Positions 36,229-44,267 of a stretch of DNA of 64,000 nucleotides are shown here, one piece after another (within the stretch, counting starts at the first letter, position 1; every line of letters begins with the position of its first letter). The position numbers and the translations under genes were made by a program. Below the pieces are notes generated by a model. It saw only the letters and a list, made by a program, of their open reading frames with translations. It was not told the DNA's origin and ran no database searches. This DNA comes from Lysobacterales bacterium (lineage in GTDB: Bacteria; Pseudomonadota; Gammaproteobacteria; Xanthomonadales; SZUA-36), in contig JANQPM010000076.1 of NCBI GenBank assembly GCA_028289465.1, positions 45,782 to 109,781 on the forward strand, in the 5' to 3' direction.

Positions 36229-36585
36229 TCAGCCTGCTTCCTGTCCGGCCAATAGATATTCCAGACTTTCCGCCGCATGCCGTGCATGTGGAATCACGAT
36301 AGATCCGCCAACCATCAGCGCCACGCCGATCGCCTCTTCGATCTCTTCGCGCCGGTAACCAGCCTGTACGCACTGCTCCAGGTGGTAGTCGATGCAATCG
36401 TTGCAGCGCAGTACCGCTGAGGCCACCAGGCCTAACAGCTCTTTGGTCCTGGCCGGCAGATGGCCATCGCCGTAGACCGTCTTGTCCAGCGCGAAAAAGC
36501 GCTTGATCGCCAGGTTTTCCGTATCCAGCACTTTTTCGTTGCCGGCGGTCCGGCGCTTCCGGAATGTCTCAAAAGGGTGTGCCAT
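36229..36585 (-). CDS. AhpD-like carboxymuconolactone decarboxylase family protein
   Basis: A 118-residue protein of the AhpD/CMD fold. It carries the redox CxxC with downstream His: RCNDCIDYHLEQCVQAG, and the usual following GYRREEIEEAIGVALMVGG. Such proteins act as alkylhydroperoxidase-type reductants or as peroxidase partners. ATG 36585 was chosen over a TTG ten residues upstream. It lies convergent with the anchored periplasmic protein and has no obvious operon partner. Confidence 0.88.
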   Translation of the reverse strand: MAHPFETFRKRRTAGNEKVLDTENLAIKRFFALDKTVYGDGHLPARTKELLGLVASAVLRCNDCIDYHLEQCVQAGYRREEIEEAIGVALMVGGSIVIPHARHAAESLEYLLAGQEAG

Positions 36586-36696
36586 AAACTCACCGGCCGG
36601 TATCGGTTCACGCAAGCTTCATGCCGGGTTCAGAACCGGTTAAACGGCCCTCCTGTAGTGTCTGAGTCCCACTAACATTGGTTCCGTGTACTCAGA

Positions 36697-36843
36697 ATGC
36701 AACCATTTTTGACAAGGACCGGCGACAACCGGCTATGGCTCATTCTACTGAAGTGCGCGATCCGCAGTCTGACCATAACTGCCAATCAGCTGTACTGGTG
36801 GCTGCCGCTGGTAATCGGCTTGGGCCTTGCGCTGATCCGCTGA
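36697..36843 (+). CDS. Possible 48-residue membrane peptide
   Basis: A 48-codon frame with one hydrophobic helix near the C-terminus (YWWLPLVIGLGLALI), preceded by a basic segment. Its predicted topology is that of small membrane peptides. There is no strong ribosome site, and it lies in the 339-base gap between the AhpD-like gene and pruA, so chance is possible. Nothing else in this gap is supportable. Confidence 0.3.
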   Translation: MQPFLTRTGDNRLWLILLKCAIRSLTITANQLYWWLPLVIGLGLALIR

Positions 36844-36924
36844 TCGCATCCTCTTGGCAGCCAGCGCCGCTTGCTGCACAATGCCGCTCGCCGGTGTTAT
36901 TTCGAATTTCAAAGGTCCAACGCC

Positions 36925-38550
36925 ATGATTAACGGTCATCTGCAAGTCCCGAGCCCCCGCAACGAACCCGTGCGCGATTATGCGCCGGAAAGCCCGGAAC
37001 GCGAAAGCCTGCGACAGGCTCTGCGGCAAATGGAAAGCGAGACACTGGAAATTCCGGCAATTATCGGCGGTGAGGCAGTAAAAACCGGCAATCTGGACCC
37101 GTGCGTCATGCCGCACGACCACCAGCATGTACTGGCCAATGTGCATCTGTGCGGCGAGCAGGAATCACGGCAAGCCATTCAGGCTGCAGCGCAAGCCTGG
37201 CCCGCCTGGGCGGCAATGAGCTGGCAGGACCGCGCTGCAATTTTCCTGAAGGCGGCGGACCTGCTGGCCGGCCCGTGGCGCGACCGGCTGAACGGAGCGA
37301 CCATTCTCGGTCAAAGCAAGACCGTCTATCAGGCAGAAATCGACGCCGCGTGCGAAATGATCGATTTCTGGCGTTTTAACTGCCATTACCTGTCCGAGCT
37401 CTATCGCGAACAACCGCAGTCGGCTCCCGGTGTCTGGAACATGCTGGACCACCGTCCGCTGGAAGGCTTTGTGTTTGCAGTAACGCCGTTCAACTTCACC
37501 GCGATCGGCGGCAATCTGCCGACCGCACCGGCGCTGATGGGCAATACGGTGATCTGGAAGCCGGCGACGACTCAAGTCTATGCCGCCTGGTTTACCATGC
37601 AACTGCTGATGGAGGCCGGGCTGCCGCCTGGAGTAATCAACTTCCTGCCGGGCCACGGCGCGGATGTCGGCGATCCGGTGCTGGCCAGCCCGGACCTGGC
37701 CGGCATCCATTTCACCGGTTCTACCGGCACCTTCCAGCACCTGTGGCGGAAAGTCGGCGAACGCATCGACCGCTATCGAAGCTATCCGCGCATTGTCGGT
37801 GAAACCGGCGGCAAGGATTTTGTTTTTGCCGACCCCAGCGCCGATGCCAAAGCCGTTTCGGTAGCGCTGCTGCGCGGTGCGTTCGAATACCAGGGCCAGA
37901 AATGCTCTGCCGCCAGCCGCGGCTTTATTCCGGCCAGTCTATGGGACCGGGTGACCGATGATCTGCTGGCCCAGTTGGAAACGGTCAGCATGGGCGATCC
38001 GCGAGACTTTTCCCATTTCATGTCCGCGGTGATCGACCGTAATTCGTTCGACAACATCAAATCGTATATCGACTACGCCCGGCAGTCGGAAAATCATCAA
38101 ATCATCTTCGGCGGCGGCTGCGACGACAGTACCGGTTTCTTCGTTCAACCCACGGTGGTTGTCGCCGAGCAGCCCGACAGCAAGCTGATGTGCGAAGAAA
38201 TATTCGGCCCGGTTCTGACCTTGTACCGCTATGCCGATGACGATATCGAAGCCACCCTGGATGCTGTTGACAGCGCATCGCCCTATGCGCTGACCGGTGC
38301 GATATTCGCGCGGGACCGCGGCACCATCGCCCGGCTGAGCGAGCGGCTCAGATTCGCCGCGGGTAACTTCTATATCAACGACAAACCGACCGGCGCGGTG
38401 GTCGGTCAGCAGCCTTTTGGCGGTGGCCGCGCATCCGGTACCAACGACAAGGCCGGCAGCATGTTGAACCTGCTGCGCTGGGTGTCGCCGCGGGCCATCA
38501 AGGAAACCTTCGTGCCGCCAACCGATTATCGCTACCCGCATATGGGCTGA
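36925..38550 (+). CDS. pruA: L-glutamate gamma-semialdehyde dehydrogenase (1-pyrroline-5-carboxylate dehydrogenase)
   Basis: A 541-residue aldehyde dehydrogenase of the single-function P5CDH group. Family features: PAIIGGEAVKTG near the start, VTPFNFTAIGGNLPTAPALMGN, GFTGST-type IHFTGSTGTF, the general base Glu293 in GETGGKDF and the nucleophile Cys327 in YQGQKCSAASR, then EEIFGPVLTLY and FYINDKPTGAVVGQQPFGG. It oxidises glutamate semialdehyde to glutamate in proline (and arginine) catabolism. ATG 36925 follows AAAGG. No proline dehydrogenase (putA-type) gene is adjacent in the window. Confidence 0.95.
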   Translation: MINGHLQVPSPRNEPVRDYAPESPERESLRQALRQMESETLEIPAIIGGEAVKTGNLDPCVMPHDHQHVLANVHLCGEQESRQAIQAAAQAWPAWAAMSWQDRAAIFLKAADLLAGPWRDRLNGATILGQSKTVYQAEIDAACEMIDFWRFNCHYLSELYREQPQSAPGVWNMLDHRPLEGFVFAVTPFNFTAIGGNLPTAPALMGNTVIWKPATTQVYAAWFTMQLLMEAGLPPGVINFLPGHGADVGDPVLASPDLAGIHFTGSTGTFQHLWRKVGERIDRYRSYPRIVGETGGKDFVFADPSADAKAVSVALLRGAFEYQGQKCSAASRGFIPASLWDRVTDDLLAQLETVSMGDPRDFSHFMSAVIDRNSFDNIKSYIDYARQSENHQIIFGGGCDDSTGFFVQPTVVVAEQPDSKLMCEEIFGPVLTLYRYADDDIEATLDAVDSASPYALTGAIFARDRGTIARLSERLRFAAGNFYINDKPTGAVVGQQPFGGGRASGTNDKAGSMLNLLRWVSPRAIKETFVPPTDYRYPHMG

Positions 38551-38654
38551 ATTGGCTACTGACCCGGCAGTCGGGGATTGCCGGCGACGAACAGGGTACA
38601 CTGGGCATGGGCTGGTCAGGCACCGGCCGATTTTCCATTTTAGGACGGCCCGCA

Positions 38655-39275
38655 ATGGTCCATCGACTTATTTTGCTACTGGTTATCGCCGCTCCGTGCT
38701 GGGCGGTCGACCCGCCGCCGGAATTGAGTACGGCCGACCGGGCCGCGCTGCGCCAAGGCGAAGTCCTAGTACAGGCCATGCACCAGGACGAACGCGGCGC
38801 GGCCATGTGGGCTGCCATTCGCATCGATGCATCCGATCAGGCGATCTTCAACGCCATCGTCGAATGCCGGCGCGCACCCGAATACCACGAAAACCTGAAA
38901 GAATGCCGCACTCTCGAACGCCATGACGACTACGATGTGGTCCGCCACGCCGTCAAATACTTATGGTTCGTGCCACGCCAGGAATATATTTTCCGGGCGG
39001 ACTATCAGGGCTACCGGCAAATCCGGTTCAAAATGCTTAGGGGCGATCTGAAACAGATGGAAGGCGGCTGGGACTTGTTTCCACTGGCCGAAGAAGACGC
39101 CGAAGAAAACAGGTTCATCGTCCGCTACTTTCTACATGTTCGGCCGGGCTTTCTGGTGCCGCGATGGGCGGTGCGCAGAACCATGAAGAAAACCCTGCCG
39201 CAAATGCTGGCGGTGATGAAGGACCTGTCAGAACACCCGGAAAAACTCAGTGCCCGCGGCCAATCGGCCGATTAA
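38655..39275 (+). CDS. Exported START/SRPBCC-like lipid-binding protein
   Basis: About 206 residues with a signal peptide (HRLILLLVIAAPCWAVD). The body has the SRPBCC/START pattern: an N-terminal strand, IRIDASDQAIFNAIVECRRAPEY, then VVRHAVKYLWFVPRQEYIFRADY, GGWDLFPLAEED and a C-terminal helix (AVRRTMKKTLPQMLAVMKDL). These domains bind hydrophobic ligands; a lipid-shuttling role in the periplasm is likely. ATG 38655 starts the signal peptide. It follows pruA by 105 bases on the same strand, so linkage is uncertain. Confidence 0.8.
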   Translation: MVHRLILLLVIAAPCWAVDPPPELSTADRAALRQGEVLVQAMHQDERGAAMWAAIRIDASDQAIFNAIVECRRAPEYHENLKECRTLERHDDYDVVRHAVKYLWFVPRQEYIFRADYQGYRQIRFKMLRGDLKQMEGGWDLFPLAEEDAEENRFIVRYFLHVRPGFLVPRWAVRRTMKKTLPQMLAVMKDLSEHPEKLSARGQSAD

Positions 39276-39355
39276 ACCGGCGTGCAAGTCACAGACATTC
39301 CGCCGAACCCCATGCAGCCCAAACCGAGCTTCCCCACTAGCGCGGGAAACGCTCT

Positions 39356-39434
39356 GTAGGAATGCCTTTAGGCGCAATGATTGGGCGCTAAGGCTGAACT
39401 TACGCGGAAGACATGCGCCTAAAGGCGCTCCTAC
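39356..39434. repeat. REPIN (inverted pair of REP palindromes)
   Basis: The left arm GTAGGAATGCCTTTAGGCGC (39356-39375) and the right arm GCGCCTAAAGGCGCTCCTAC (39415-39434) are inverted copies of one REP unit, 39 bases apart. The pair lies between the convergent START-like gene and the small membrane-protein operon. It is the best-preserved REP doublet in the window. The cognate RAYT transposase is not present here. Confidence 0.8.
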
Positions 39435-39510
39435 CGGGTGTCGGTTCTTCGAAATGCTGCCGATTCAGCCGGCTGGGTCGCAGGAAGGACGACCTTCACC
39501 ACCGCGCGCT

Positions 39511-39921
39511 TCAAGGCGACGGCAGTAACAGCGATATGCACAGCCATGCCGCAACCAGGTTGATCGAAAATGCCAGCGATCTGGCCTGGCGAAAGCGGAG
39601 CAGCAGAAACACGCCGCAGAATGCATAGAAAACCAGCACTGCCGTCAATAGCGCGGTATGCCCGTGCGCAATCTGCCAGGCCGGCATTAATTCCAGCGCC
39701 AGCAGCGACAGACCGACTTTGAACGGCGCGAGCAGCGGAACCAGCAGCCAGCGGTGCCCGCTGGCCGCGGCACGACGCCCTTCATCTGCGGTCAATGTCA
39801 GCGCCAGAGCCAACATCATCAGCAATGCGAAACCGATGGGCCACAGGCTTAGCTGGATTCGGACAAAGTCATAGCCGATACCGGCCAGTGCCATCCCGAA
39901 GCCGTTGAGATAGTCAGTCAT
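39511..39921 (-). CDS. Small four-helix membrane protein, function unknown
   Basis: A 136-residue protein. Hydrophobic segments: WPIGFALLMMLALALTLTA, HRWLLVPLLAPFKVGLSLLAL, TALLTAVLVFYAFCGVFLLL and LAFSINLVAAWLCISLLL, giving about four helices. No motif or family was recognised. Its ATG overlaps the stop of the upstream small ORF (ATGA), so they are translationally coupled. The pair is divergent from an XRE-type regulator that probably controls them. Confidence 0.75.
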   Translation of the reverse strand: MTDYLNGFGMALAGIGYDFVRIQLSLWPIGFALLMMLALALTLTADEGRRAAASGHRWLLVPLLAPFKVGLSLLALELMPAWQIAHGHTALLTAVLVFYAFCGVFLLLRFRQARSLAFSINLVAAWLCISLLLPSP

Positions 39922-40166
39922 CTGCCAAAGTGCCGATTCAACTGGTCAAACAACGCAGCGCCGACTACCAGCACCGCGCAACTGGCAGCGGTTTTATACG
40001 CCGACGCGTTGCCGACGTAGTTCCAAATGGCCAGGATGCTCATCACCACGCAAAGCAGCACGCAGGCGCTGGCCAGCGCAAACAAGCCCGTTTTGACTCG
40101 TTGAATCGGAAGCACGCCGCTTTTATCGTTCGGCGGCTGCCGTGCCGTGTCGGGTTGCTTTTTCAA
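39918..40166 (-). CDS. Small two-helix membrane protein starting at TTG
   Basis: An 82-residue protein. TTG 40166 is chosen because a perfect AGGAG lies seven bases upstream, and the frame then has two helices (TGLFALASACVLLCVVMSIL and SAYKTAASCAVLVVGAALF). A longer frame exists upstream, reaching 40235, but it has no ribosome site and would run into the operator. Its stop overlaps the next gene's start. Function is unknown; it probably forms a pair with the four-helix protein. Confidence 0.7.
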   Translation of the reverse strand: MKKQPDTARQPPNDKSGVLPIQRVKTGLFALASACVLLCVVMSILAIWNYVGNASAYKTAASCAVLVVGAALFDQLNRHFGR

Positions 40167-40214
40167 TGTCTCGCTCCTGGTCGCTATCTGGCTTGCCGAT
40201 GCATAGAGACTAGG

Positions 40215-40266
40215 TTGTGGTATTGCACAATACAATACTTATGGATAAAGTATTAATAACCAATAC
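40215..40266. promoter_or_regulatory. Divergent operator/promoter region with GTATTG/CAATAC repeats
   Basis: A perfect inverted repeat GTATTG-CA-CAATAC lies at 40220-40233, and the next CAATAC (40233-40238) overlaps it by one base. A second, looser inverted repeat GTATT-N7-AATAC is at 40250-40266. The TTGCAC within it with TAAAGT 16 bases later could be a promoter for the XRE gene. The layout suggests XRE binding between the two transcription units. Confidence 0.5.
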
Positions 40267-40279
40267 CCAAAGTGTCGGA

Positions 40280-41020
40280 ATGCAGGAAACCAAACGGCTG
40301 ATTGAAACGCTGAAGCGCTGTCTCAAGGCAGCCGGGATGAGTTACCGGAACGTCGCGGACGCACTCGGGCTCAGCGAAGCCAGCATCAAACGGATTTTCT
40401 CGGAATACCGCTTCAGCCTGACGCGCCTGGAAGCGATCTGCGCATTGCTGGATATGCGCATCGCCGACCTCAGCCAGCTCGCACAGCGGGTAGACCGCTC
40501 GGTGCGCCAGCTCACCGTGGAGCAGGAAAGCGCGCTGGCAGGCGATCCGCAGTTGCTGCGCTATTTCTACCGCTTGCTGAACGGCTGGCAAGCCGATGCC
40601 ATTGCGCGTGACGAGGGCCTGTCTGATGCGCAGAGCATTCGCCGGCTCGCGCAACTGGATCGGCTGAAGCTGATTGATCTGCTGCCGGGCAACGCGGTGC
40701 GCCTGAAAGTCGGGCCGCAGGTCGCCTGGCTGACCGACGGACCGCTTTGGAAGCGCTATGCCGAAGCCGTTCAGCAACACTTCCTGGATGGCGGATTCCG
40801 GGTCGACGGCGCCAATCTGCAATTCGAATCCGCAGAGGTGTCCTACGCCACGCTGGATGTGATGAATCGCAAGCTGCGCCGTCTGGCACGGGAGTTCAAT
40901 GAACTGGTTGAGTTGGATATCGCGCTAAAGCCCGCCGAACGCACCCATGTCGGCATGATGCTGGCGATACGTCCGTGGCAATTTACCGGTCTGTTTGAAA
41001 CAGAACCAAAAACGGCTTAA
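40280..41020 (+). CDS. XRE-family helix-turn-helix regulator
   Basis: About 246 residues. The Cro/cI-type helix-turn-helix is near the N-terminus: GMSYRNVADALGLSEASIKRIFSE, then RLEAICALLDMRIADLSQL. The rest is mostly helical and charged, with LKVGPQVAWLTDGPLWKRYAEAVQQHF and a TFG-like IRPWQFTGLF end, unlike simple XRE repressors. It may bind a ligand. ATG 40280 is chosen so that the GTATTG repeats fall upstream; ATG 40241 would add 13 residues. It probably represses its own gene and the divergent small membrane-protein pair. Its stop overlaps by four bases the stop of the convergent PA3496-like gene. Confidence 0.85.
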   Translation: MQETKRLIETLKRCLKAAGMSYRNVADALGLSEASIKRIFSEYRFSLTRLEAICALLDMRIADLSQLAQRVDRSVRQLTVEQESALAGDPQLLRYFYRLLNGWQADAIARDEGLSDAQSIRRLAQLDRLKLIDLLPGNAVRLKVGPQVAWLTDGPLWKRYAEAVQQHFLDGGFRVDGANLQFESAEVSYATLDVMNRKLRRLAREFNELVELDIALKPAERTHVGMMLAIRPWQFTGLFETEPKTA

Positions 41021-41238
41021 GGATCGTCGTCGATATCGTCGTCCCAGACTTCCTGCAGATTGTCTTTTAGCTCAGCCATTTCGCGCAGCATTTCTACGCG
41101 CCGCCAGCGCGGTATATCGGACGTTTTTCCCGCCATTGCCGATGCGTCCGGCTGACTGGAGTCTTCAGCGCCTTTCCGATCGGCACCACCCGGCGGTGAA
41201 ACGTCTTCCTGATCGGTTGATTGCTGTTTGCGGGCCAC
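41017..41238 (-). CDS. PA3496-family small protein
   Basis: A 73-residue protein ending in PRWRRVEMLREMAELKDNLQEVWDD, the pattern of the PA3496 family of putative envelope-integrity proteins (RR-x2-E-x3-E-x3-L-K-x2-L-x2). The first half is a polar, flexible segment with PPGGADRKGAEDSSQP. These are small soluble proteins of unknown mechanism. It is convergent with the XRE gene, with the two stop codons overlapping by four bases. Confidence 0.75.
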   Translation of the reverse strand: MARKQQSTDQEDVSPPGGADRKGAEDSSQPDASAMAGKTSDIPRWRRVEMLREMAELKDNLQEVWDDDIDDDP

Positions 41239-41362
41239 AAAAGCAACTCCTGACTGGAACCCCAGTGGTCATAAGCGCTATATACACCGAAATTTGAAGA
41301 AAGGGAAGCGATTACCCGGCTGTGCTGCCCACCGCCGATAAAGTCGCATTGACAAAGGCGAT

Positions 41363-41776
41363 TTACAGTATGATCGCAACGGTCAAGATACCGACGATCG
41401 CAACCCAGGGCGTGGCGCGCAGCCATTGCGTCCAACGCCGCCGGCGGGTGACGGTTTTGACCGGGGTTCGCAGGCGATAGCCCACCCGCGGGATCGTTTC
41501 GACATAATGCGGTGCGGATGCTTTGTCGCCCAAGGCCCGGCGTAGCTGGCCGACGCAGGTATTCAGGCCGGCTTCCCGGTGTGCGACAGCACTGTGCGAC
41601 CAGAGCTGTTCGAATAACGCTTCGCGGGTAACCGGCTCGGGCGCCGCTTTGAGCAGAACGTTCAGCAGGCGTGCCGGTTTCGGCTGCAGGGTCACCAGCA
41701 CGCCGTCGCGCAGCAGCCGTCCGCTACCCGGATCGAACTCATAGTCGCCGAACTGATAACAGCTATTCGCAGCCAT
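41363..41776 (-). CDS. Membrane-tethered winged-helix regulator lacking a sensor domain
   Basis: About 137 residues. An OmpR/CadC winged-helix domain fills most of it (YQFGDYEFDPGSGRLLRDG through VETIPRVGYRLRTPV), then a basic linker (TVTRRRRWTQWLRA) and one membrane helix (TPWVAIVGILTVAIIL) at which the protein ends. Unlike CadC or the regulator at 4941, no periplasmic domain follows. The frame stops by TAA without sign of a frameshift in the next codons. ATG 41776 is used; GTG 41809 would add 11 residues. It may work with a partner that senses the signal, or be a truncated regulator. Confidence 0.85.
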   Translation of the reverse strand: MAANSCYQFGDYEFDPGSGRLLRDGVLVTLQPKPARLLNVLLKAAPEPVTREALFEQLWSHSAVAHREAGLNTCVGQLRRALGDKASAPHYVETIPRVGYRLRTPVKTVTRRRRWTQWLRATPWVAIVGILTVAIIL

Positions 41777-41812
41777 AGCCGTAGTTTGCGTGGCGGCTCT
41801 TGATACCACATG

Positions 41813-41840
41813 TGACGTTGGTCATACCTGTTTGACGTTG
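41813..41840. promoter_or_regulatory. Direct repeat TGACGTTG upstream of the winged-helix regulator
   Basis: TGACGTTG occurs at 41813-41820 and again at 41833-41840, a 20-base period that puts both copies on one face of the DNA. OmpR/CadC-type proteins bind direct repeats, so this is a candidate autoregulatory site for the regulator at 41363-41776. Confidence 0.4.
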
Positions 41841-42003
41841 AAAGCGCCGAATTGGTTACATTCGGACGTACTGCAACATGTTTAAGCGAGATAAATACGA
41901 GACGTAATACCAGTGCGCGAGACACCGCCGATTCCAACCGGTTGGTTCGCGCAGCGAATCAGAGGCTGGAATCCAATAAATTTGTGTCGTCTAGGGCTGC
42001 GGT

Positions 42004-42020
42004 TTCCGCCAGAGGCGGAA
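42004..42020 (-). terminator. Stem-loop at the 3' end of ilvE
   Basis: A perfect seven-base-pair hairpin TTCCGCC-AGA-GGCGGAA, located seven bases after the ilvE stop (reading minus). Its flanks GCGGT and AGACACC resemble hairpins of the dispersed repeat family, so it may be a degenerate member. No T-run is present. Confidence 0.45.
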
Positions 42021-42027
42021 GACACCT

Positions 42028-42951
42028 TTACTCCGGATACACCGGCTCCAACCAGCCTCGGGCATCGGCGGTAGTCCCGTCAAACAGACCGAAGAACGCA
42101 TCCTGCAGCGCCTTGGTCACCGGTCCGCGGCCGCCGGCGCCGACCGCGACATGGTCGATCTGGCGTATCGGCGTTACTTCCGCCGCGGTGCCGGTAAAGA
42201 ACAGCTCGTCGGCGGCATACAACTGTTCGCGGCTAAGATCCTGTTCCACGACCGGATAGCCGAGGTTTGCCGCTAGCTGCAACACGGTGTCCCGGGTAAT
42301 ACCGTTAAGAATGGAAGCGGAGACCGGCGGCGTATAAATGGTGCCATTGGTGATCATAAACAGGTTTTCCCCGGCCCCTTCGCTGATCAAGCCGTTGTGT
42401 CCCAACGCAATACCTTCATCGCAACCCCGGTCCTGCGCTTCGAATCCGATTAACTGCGAAGATAAATAATTCCCTCCGGCCTTGACTCCAGCCGGCATAG
42501 TGTTGGGCGCGAGGCGCTGCCAGGAAGTGATGCAGACGCGCACGCCGTTTCGCAGGCCCTCTTCGCCGAGGTATGCGCCCCAGGGCGAGGCCATGATCGC
42601 AACGTCGACCACATCGAGGTCTTTCGGCATCACACCCAACCCGCAGTTCCCACGGAATATCAGCGGCCTCAGATAGGCCGATTCCAGGCCATTGACGGTC
42701 ACCACATCGCGGCAGGCCTGTGTCAAGGTCGGCAAATCGAAGCGGACGGGAATGCGGTAAACCTTGGCCGAGTATAAAAGGCGTTTCAGATGGTCGGATA
42801 AACGGAAAATCATCGGTCCGTTAGGCGTCTGATACGCGCGGATGCCCTCGAATACCGACGACCCGTAATGCAGCGCGTGGCTCATCACATGTACCGTTGC
42901 CTCACGATGAGGAACCAGTTTGCCGTTAAACCAAATAGTATGTTCTGTCAT
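42028..42951 (-). CDS. ilvE: Branched-chain amino acid aminotransferase
   Basis: A 307-residue class IV aminotransferase. Fold-type IV features: HALHYGSSVFEGIRAY near residue 25, RLSDHLKRLL, RPLIFRG, the PLP-binding Lys157 in AGVKAGGNYLSS, and DEGIALGHNGLISEGAGENLF. Length and motifs match E. coli IlvE (309 residues). It interconverts branched-chain amino acids and their 2-oxo acids. It starts at ATG 42951 with GGAG. It is last in a tight operon after the dipeptidase and OYE-family genes. Confidence 0.95.
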   Translation of the reverse strand: MTEHTIWFNGKLVPHREATVHVMSHALHYGSSVFEGIRAYQTPNGPMIFRLSDHLKRLLYSAKVYRIPVRFDLPTLTQACRDVVTVNGLESAYLRPLIFRGNCGLGVMPKDLDVVDVAIMASPWGAYLGEEGLRNGVRVCITSWQRLAPNTMPAGVKAGGNYLSSQLIGFEAQDRGCDEGIALGHNGLISEGAGENLFMITNGTIYTPPVSASILNGITRDTVLQLAANLGYPVVEQDLSREQLYAADELFFTGTAAEVTPIRQIDHVAVGAGGRGPVTKALQDAFFGLFDGTTADARGWLEPVYPE

Positions 42952-42977
42952 TGTTTCTCCATGCACTTGACGCGGCG

Positions 42978-44267
42978 CTAGCGAAACGTTCGCCGTTTCG
43001 CTGCACGGTGCTCATTGCGAAGGTGCTGATACAGCGCGCCGATCAGACCCAGGTCGCGCTTCGGCTCCCGGTTTTCAGACAGGCGTACGATCTGCCGGTA
43101 AAACCAGGCGACCTCGCCCTGCACATTGATAATCCTGAATAAGCGCGTCGGACTGGTAGGCCCGAAAAATCCATGGCCTAAGTTTAAGGCATTCTCATAG
43201 CTTTCGGCGCGCTCGGTTTGACCGGAAATCAATTGTTCGGGCAGATTCGGCACAACGCATAGCGGGCGTGCCAGTCCGATAAGCTGACACGCACCCGAAT
43301 CCAACGCCTGCTCCATGCCCTGACGACTGCGAAAACCGCCGGTCAGCATCAGCGGCAGCCGGTCCAGTTCGGCCGCGATCCGCTCAGCGTAGCGCAAAAA
43401 ATACGCTTCCCGAAGCCGGGTGCTCTCGCGCTTCGGCGGGGCCGCCGATGCAGGAAGGCCTTCATGGCCGGTAAACTGCGGCTGCTCGTAGCTGCCACCG
43501 GAGATTTCCAGCAGGTCGATGCCTTCGCGTTCCAGCCACCGGGCTACCCGGATGGACTCTTGGTCGGAAAAGCCGCCCTTTTGAAAATCGGCCGAGTTCA
43601 GCTTGACCCCAACCGGATAATCGGCACCGACCGCCGACCGGACGTCGTGCACGATCTGCAGCAGAAACCTGGCCCGGTTCTCCAGCGAACCGCCCCACTG
43701 ATCGGTTCGCTGATTGACCCGCGGCGACAGAAACTGGGAGATCAGATAACCGTGTGCAGCATGAATCTGTACGCCGGTGAAACCGGCCTGTTTGGCACTG
43801 AGCGCGACCCGTACATAGCGCGAGATCGCATCGTGTATCTGTTCTTCGCTCATCGCGCGCGGCTGCCGGAATAACGGACCGATATCCAGCCCGATATTCG
43901 ATGGAGCCAGCGGCCGATAACCCGAAGCCCGGTTACATTGCCGGCCGACATGGGAGATCTGCATCCACAGGTGATTGCCGGCCGCAGTGCCGACCTGCGC
44001 CCAGCGGTGCAGCGCCTCGTCGCCGCCGTTGCCATCCACCACGACATTGCCGGGACGCTCCAGAAAGCGCCGGTCAACCATGACGTTGCCGGTAATCAGC
44101 AGGCCCGCGCCGCCGTTCGACCAATGCCGGTACAGTGTGCACAGCGCATCGCTCGCGCGGTCCTGGGCATCGGCCAGGCCCTCGGTCATTGCAGCCTTCG
44201 CTATCCGGTTGGACAGTACCGCACCGCAGGGCAGCGACAGCGGCCGGGCTAGCAAAGCGTCATTCAC
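42978..44267 (-). CDS. NADH:flavin oxidoreductase (Old Yellow Enzyme family)
   Basis: A 429-residue OYE/2,4-dienoyl-CoA-reductase-like FMN enzyme. It begins with PLSLPCGAVLSNRIAKAAMTEGLA, then QISHVGRQ, the catalytic HAAHGYLISQFLSPRVNQRTDQWGG core, ISGGSYEQPQF and GGFRSRQGMEQAL for FMN phosphate binding. These enzymes reduce activated alkenes. The cluster of Cys residues that hold Fe-S in dienoyl-CoA reductases is not seen, so this is an FMN-only form. Its ATG overlaps the dipeptidase stop (ATGA) and ilvE starts 27 bases downstream. Confidence 0.9.
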   Translation of the reverse strand: MNDALLARPLSLPCGAVLSNRIAKAAMTEGLADAQDRASDALCTLYRHWSNGGAGLLITGNVMVDRRFLERPGNVVVDGNGGDEALHRWAQVGTAAGNHLWMQISHVGRQCNRASGYRPLAPSNIGLDIGPLFRQPRAMSEEQIHDAISRYVRVALSAKQAGFTGVQIHAAHGYLISQFLSPRVNQRTDQWGGSLENRARFLLQIVHDVRSAVGADYPVGVKLNSADFQKGGFSDQESIRVARWLEREGIDLLEISGGSYEQPQFTGHEGLPASAAPPKRESTRLREAYFLRYAERIAAELDRLPLMLTGGFRSRQGMEQALDSGACQLIGLARPLCVVPNLPEQLISGQTERAESYENALNLGHGFFGPTSPTRLFRIINVQGEVAWFYRQIVRLSENREPKRDLGLIGALYQHLRNEHRAAKRRTFR

